Assembly (NCBI GenBank): GCA_036392615.1
Contig: DASVXQ010000593.1
Location: forward strand, 1-8,791
Direction: 5' to 3'
DNA length: 8,791 bases
DNA from: DASVXQ01 sp036392615
GTDB taxonomy: Bacteria; Actinomycetota; CALGFH01
Shown here: positions 5,714 to 8,791 of the stretch, in pieces
Numbering within the stretch: position 1 is the first letter of the stretch
Layout of the letters: each line of letters starts with the position of its first letter
Translations under genes and position numbers: made by a program
The notes under the pieces: model-generated
What the model was told of the DNA's origin: nothing
Database searches by the model: none
What the model saw: only the letters and a program-made list of their open reading frames with translations

Positions 5714-7999
5714 TCACCCGGTATGCGAAGTGCCTTCGGGCGCGGGGAGGCTGTTCGCGGCCGTCGCGGGGACGCCTGGCGCGGCCGTCGCGACAGGCCG
5801 GGGTGCGCCGGCGGGCACCGGGGAGCGCTCGCCGCGGTGCAGCCGCGGCAGCCACCTGAGCCAGCTCGGCAGGTACCAGTTCCACTCGCCGAGCAGCGCC
5901 ATGGCCGCCGGCAGCAGCACCCCGCGGATGACGGTCGCGTCCAGCAGGACCGCGACGGCCAGTCCGATGCCGAGCTGCTTCAGGTCGATCAGCCGCAGCC
6001 CGGCGAAGATGGCGAACACCGCCACCATCACCACGGCCGCGCTGGTGACCGTCCCGGCGGTCGCCTTGATGCCGCGCTCGACCGCCCGTCCGGTGGGCTC
6101 GCCGCGGTCCAGCAGCTCCTTGATGCGGCTCAGGATGAAGATGTGGTAGTCCATCGACAGGCCGAACAGCACCACGAACAGGAACAGCGGCAGCCACGAG
6201 GTGATCGACCCGCCCGGCTCGACGCCGATCAGCGAGGCGCCCCAGCCGTGCTGGAAGACGCCCACCAGCACGCCGTAGCTGGCCGCCACGCTCAGCAGGT
6301 TGAGCAGGATGGACTTCAGCGGGATCACGATCGACCGGAAGGTCACCAGCAGCAGCAGGAAGGCCAGGCCGAGCACGAAGGCGAACACCAGCGGCGAGCG
6401 CTCGCGCAGCAACTGGCTGAAATCGCGGCTGCCGGCGGTGTCGCCGGTCACGCCGACCCTGGCGCCGTCGAGCCGCCCGAGGGTCGCCGGGATGATCTCG
6501 CCGCGCAGCGTCTCCAGCGCGCGCATCGAGGTGGCGTTCTCGCCGTCGCCGCGCAGCGGCACGTCGATCAGGGCGACGGTCTTCGACGGGTTCACCTGCA
6601 CCTGGACCGGCTCGCTCATCTGGCCGGTGGCGACCGCGCGGCGGTGCAGCTCGTCGATGGCCGCGCGCACCGGGGGAGCGGTGACGTCGGGCGCCCGCAG
6701 GGCCACCACCGCCGGCACCGACGAGCCGGGGAAGGCGGCCTGGATGCGCTGGTAGGTCTTGATGATCGGCAGGTCCCTGGGCAGGTCGGCGAGGCCGGTC
6801 GTCTTGGTGCGCAGGCCGAGCGCCGGCACCGCCAGCAGCAGCAGCACCACGGTGGCGCTGACCGCCGACAGCAGCGGCCGCCGCAGCACCCGGTCGAGGA
6901 TCCGCGACCAGACGCCCGCCTGGTGGCGCCCGCGCCGCGGTTCGAGGCGCTTGCCGAGCCAGGGGATGCGGCCGCGCTCGACCCGGTTGCCGAGCTTGGA
7001 CAGCAGCGCGGGCAGCACGGTCAGCGAGCCGACCATGGTGACCAGCACGACGCTCATGGTGGCCACGGCGATCGAGGAGAAGGTGGCGTCGCCGGCCAGC
7101 AGCATGCCGGCCATGGCCACGATCACCGTGGCGCCGGAGATCAGCACCGCCTGGCCCGAGGTGGCGGCGGCGATCCGCAGCGCGCCGCGGTGGTCGCGCC
7201 CGGCGGCCACCTCCTCGCGCTCGCGGCGCAGGTAGAACAGCGAGTAGTCGACGCCCACGGCCATGCCGATCAGCAGGATCACCGAGTTGGTCACGTCGTC
7301 GCCGGGGAGCAGATGGCTGGTCAGCGCGGAGAGGCCGAAGGTGGCCAGCACGGCGGTGAAGGCCAGCACCACCGGGATGCTGGCGGCCACCAGCGCGCCG
7401 AAGGCCACCACAAGCACGAGCAGCGTGACCGGCAGCGAGAGCTGCTCGGCGCGGCGCAGGTCGGCGCCGATGGTGTCGTCGAGCTCGTGGTTGGCGCTGG
7501 CGTCGCCGAACTCCTCGATCGCGTAGCCGGGGTTGGCACGCTGGAGCGTGCGGACCTCTGCCATGACCGGCTCGATCCGCTTGGAGGTCTGGCTGTCGGA
7601 GCCGGGCACCTGGAAGGTGACCAGGGCGGAGTGACCGTCCTTGCTGATCAGCCCCTTGCCGCCCGGTCCGGTCGGCGCCTGGAGGTCCTCGACGTTGGCG
7701 GTGGCGCCGAGCCGGCTGGTGACGTCGCGGACCACCGCGACGAACGCCGGGTCGTCGGCGCGCAGCCCAGGGTGCTGCACGATCACGCTCTCGCCGGCAT
7801 GCTCCGGGAAGCCGGCGCCGGCGATGATCTCCTCGGCGACCTTGCTGTTGCCGGTCGAGGCCTCGGCGCTGGTGAGATCGCGTGACTGCAGGAAGACGGT
7901 GAGCGAGAAGGCGGCGACCACGAAGACGATCCAGCCGATCACGGCCGTCTTCCAATGCTCGGCGCTCCACCTCCCCGCACGGGCGGCAAGGTTGTCCAT
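5714..7999 (-). CDS. MMPL-family (RND superfamily) membrane transporter
   Basis: A 761-residue proton-driven inner-membrane transporter of the MMPL family, whose studied members export lipids, glycolipids or other hydrophobic compounds; the substrate here is unknown. It has the two-fold RND layout: TM1 (about 18-38), an extracellular domain (about 40-188), TM2-6 (about 189-340), a basic cytoplasmic loop (340-380), TM7 (about 384-404), a second extracellular domain (405-535), TM8-12 (about 537-712). Both family hallmarks of the proton relay are present: IGMAVGVDYSLFYLRREREE (244-263, Asp251-Tyr252) and FGLSMDYHIFILSRIKE (612-628, Asp617-Tyr618). LLDATVIRGVLLPA (685-698) marks the last helices. 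The length fits the simpler two-domain members rather than the longest mycobacterial ones. A Pro/Ala-rich cytoplasmic tail (about 728-761) is probably disordered. ATG 7997-7999 has GAGAGGAAG with AGGA eight bases upstream. MMPL genes often sit by TetR regulators; none is here, but inverted repeats lie upstream. Confidence 0.95.
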   Translation of the reverse strand: MDNLAARAGRWSAEHWKTAVIGWIVFVVAAFSLTVFLQSRDLTSAEASTGNSKVAEEIIAGAGFPEHAGESVIVQHPGLRADDPAFVAVVRDVTSRLGATANVEDLQAPTGPGGKGLISKDGHSALVTFQVPGSDSQTSKRIEPVMAEVRTLQRANPGYAIEEFGDASANHELDDTIGADLRRAEQLSLPVTLLVLVVAFGALVAASIPVVLAFTAVLATFGLSALTSHLLPGDDVTNSVILLIGMAVGVDYSLFYLRREREEVAAGRDHRGALRIAAATSGQAVLISGATVIVAMAGMLLAGDATFSSIAVATMSVVLVTMVGSLTVLPALLSKLGNRVERGRIPWLGKRLEPRRGRHQAGVWSRILDRVLRRPLLSAVSATVVLLLLAVPALGLRTKTTGLADLPRDLPIIKTYQRIQAAFPGSSVPAVVALRAPDVTAPPVRAAIDELHRRAVATGQMSEPVQVQVNPSKTVALIDVPLRGDGENATSMRALETLRGEIIPATLGRLDGARVGVTGDTAGSRDFSQLLRERSPLVFAFVLGLAFLLLLVTFRSIVIPLKSILLNLLSVAASYGVLVGVFQHGWGASLIGVEPGGSITSWLPLFLFVVLFGLSMDYHIFILSRIKELLDRGEPTGRAVERGIKATAGTVTSAAVVMVAVFAIFAGLRLIDLKQLGIGLAVAVLLDATVIRGVLLPAAMALLGEWNWYLPSWLRWLPRLHRGERSPVPAGAPRPVATAAPGVPATAANSLPAPEGTSHTG

Positions 8000-8005
8000 T
8001 GGCGG

Positions 8006-8014
8006 CTTCCTCTC
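8006..8014 (-). promoter_or_regulatory. Ribosome-binding site of the MMPL gene
   Basis: The minus strand reads GAGAGGAAG, with AGGA eight bases before the ATG at 7999. It supports that start. Confidence 0.65.
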
Positions 8015-8033
8015 GTTGCACTGCTGGCGGCTG

Positions 8034-8048
8034 ACGGTTCCAGACCGT
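8034..8048. repeat. Short inverted repeat in the MMPL leader
   Basis: ACGGT-tccag-ACCGT is a perfect 5-bp inverted repeat with a 5-base centre, 35 bases upstream of the MMPL start and just beyond its ribosome-binding site. It is short enough to occur by chance; an operator is possible. Confidence 0.25.
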
Positions 8049-8098
8049 ACGAGTGCGCCAGGTGCGGGAACATCCGGGAGCCACCCTGGTTGCGCCTG

Positions 8099-8147
8099 GG
8101 GTTGTCCCTACCCCTGACCAGGGAACAACCCGAGCTCGGCTGGTCAG
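8099..8147. repeat. Overlapping inverted repeats between the helicase and MMPL genes
   Basis: Three symmetrical elements overlap in 49 bases. First, GGGTTGTCCCT (8099-8109) pairs with 8120-8131 over 11 base pairs with A8125 bulged and a 10-base loop. Second, CTGACCAG (8114-8121) is the exact reverse complement of CTGGTCAG (8140-8147). Third, CCGAGCTCGG (8130-8139) is a perfect 10-base palindrome inside the second repeat. The first and second stems share bases and so exclude each other. The block starts 7 bases after the helicase stop and lies 100 to 148 bases upstream of the MMPL start, so it could terminate helicase transcription, control MMPL, or both. Confidence 0.55.
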
Positions 8148-8153
8148 AGGATG

Positions 8154-8791
8154 CTAAGAATCGAGCAGTGAGAGCTGGTCGCCCCTTGGGTCCGGCGGGC
8201 GCCTGGCCCGACCGGTCGAGCCGACCAGGCGCTCGAGCAGCGCCTCGTCGACGGCGGCCAGGAAGCGCGACGGCGCGCTGTCGGCCACCGCGCCGTGGCG
8301 CGCGCGGCGGGCCGCCCAGCTGAGATACAGGTGCGACCGCGCCCGGGTCATGCCGACGAACAGCAGGCGCCGCTCCTCGGCCAGCTCGGCGGCGGCTGGC
8401 TCCGCGCCGCCGAAGCGCAGCGGCAGCAGGCCCTCCTCGCAGCCGACCAGGAACACCACCGCGAACTCGAGCCCCTTGGAGGCGTGCAGGGTCAGCAGCG
8501 AGACCCGGTCGGCGCGCGGGTCCCAGGTGTCCACCTGCGCGCCGAGCGCCAGCTCCGCCAGGAACCGGTCGAGGTCGTGCCCGCAGCGCGTCGCCAGCGG
8601 CTCCAGCGCCTCCACCTCCGCCGCGGCGACCCCGGCCTCGCTCGACGCCCGGCGCACGCGCGCTAGCACCGAGCGGTCCCCGTCCGCCTCGGGCACGGGC
8701 GCCGCGCCGAGCACCCGCACCACCCGCTGGACCGCCGGCAGGTCGGCAAGCCGGTCGTGGGAGCGCTGCTGGAAGGGCATGCCGGCGCGGG
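8154..8791 (-). CDS. UvrD/PcrA-like superfamily 1 DNA helicase, C-terminal part (5' end outside window)
   Basis: The visible 211 residues are the end of a UvrD/Rep-type ATP-dependent 3'-5' DNA helicase. Helicase motif V is VSLLTLHASKGLEFAVVFLV (8504-8445) and motif VI is EERRLLFVGMTRARSHLYLS (8378-8319), whose arginines contact ATP; both are intact. The protein ends QLSLLDS before TAG at 8154-8156, a usual ending for this family. The frame is open to the window edge: codons for Arg-Ala-Gly precede the Met at 8780, so RAGMPFQ matches the internal aGIPFq segment of these helicases and that Met is not the start. The Walker A motif, motifs I-III and the start lie to the right. Following MPFQ with RSHDRLAD differs from classical UvrD and recalls helicases fused to a PHP/endonuclease-Q domain, which cannot be tested here. 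The next gene (MMPL) is co-oriented but 154 bases away across structured DNA. Confidence 0.92.
   Translation of the reverse strand, partial: RAGMPFQQRSHDRLADLPAVQRVVRVLGAAPVPEADGDRSVLARVRRASSEAGVAAAEVEALEPLATRCGHDLDRFLAELALGAQVDTWDPRADRVSLLTLHASKGLEFAVVFLVGCEEGLLPLRFGGAEPAAAELAEERRLLFVGMTRARSHLYLSWAARRARHGAVADSAPSRFLAAVDEALLERLVGSTGRARRPPDPRGDQLSLLDS

Noticed and set aside
5723..7885. 720-codon plus-strand frame opposite MMPL, and a long minus-strand frame over 5403-8084
   Set aside because: Both cover the MMPL gene in other frames, have repetitive His/Gln/Arg composition and no recognisable domain, while the MMPL frame has both RND hallmark motifs.
8778..8780. ATG at 8780 as the start of a short helicase-like protein
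   Set aside because: The frame is open upstream to the window edge and RAGMPFQ matches an internal helicase segment, so the gene is simply cut by the window.
1..8791. Defence island, CRISPR array, biosynthetic cluster, mobile element or tRNA
   Set aside because: No repeat arrays, transposase or integrase, terminal repeats, tRNA-like clover-leaf, or clustered biosynthetic or defence genes were found; the genes look like ordinary chromosomal units.

Overview
The window is very GC-rich, with codons ending almost always in G or C and long spurious reading frames on the opposite strand of every gene. This, together with the gene families present (an MMPL transporter, an actinobacterial-type APH kinase, a GrpB protein, a NarL/DesK-type histidine kinase with a multi-pass membrane sensor, and a small Acetyltransf_CG-type GNAT), points to an actinomycete or a close relative within Actinomycetota. 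I cannot name a genus. No rRNA, tRNA, CRISPR array, insertion sequence or phage gene was found, and no gene-free stretch exceeds about 160 bases.

Layout, left to right. (i) 1-183, plus strand: the last 60 codons of an unrecognised protein. A perfect 15-bp hairpin at 206-245 separates it from (ii) a minus-strand pair, GrpB (1153-1740) then an APH-family phosphotransferase (259-1119), only 33 bases apart and probably one transcript. (iii) A 159-base divergent region (1741-1899) with a bulged hairpin at 1812-1840 separates that pair from (iv) a plus-strand histidine kinase (1900-3609) and a small GNAT protein (3708-4058). (v) A second perfect 15-bp hairpin (4080-4120) lies at the convergent junction with (vi) a minus-strand thermolysin-like M4 metallopeptidase (4161-5595), broken by one extra base in a homopolymer and lacking a signal peptide. 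(vii) Its upstream region (5596-5713) carries a good sigma-70-like promoter overlapped by a palindrome and a pair of direct repeats about 50 bp apart. (viii) A minus-strand MMPL-family transporter (5714-7999) follows. (ix) A 154-base region with overlapping inverted repeats (8099-8147) separates it from (x) the C-terminal part of a UvrD-like helicase that runs off the right edge (8154-8791).

The genes look like a run of short independent units rather than one pathway. Only GrpB-APH looks like an operon. The histidine kinase has no response regulator beside it, so its partner is elsewhere or outside the window. The MMPL transporter and the peptidase are co-oriented, but the peptidase has its own apparent promoter. 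I see no convincing new multi-gene system. The points most worth a second look are the broken M4 peptidase, which also lacks the tyrosine expected in its active site, the operator-like architecture upstream of it, and the structured intergenic DNA.
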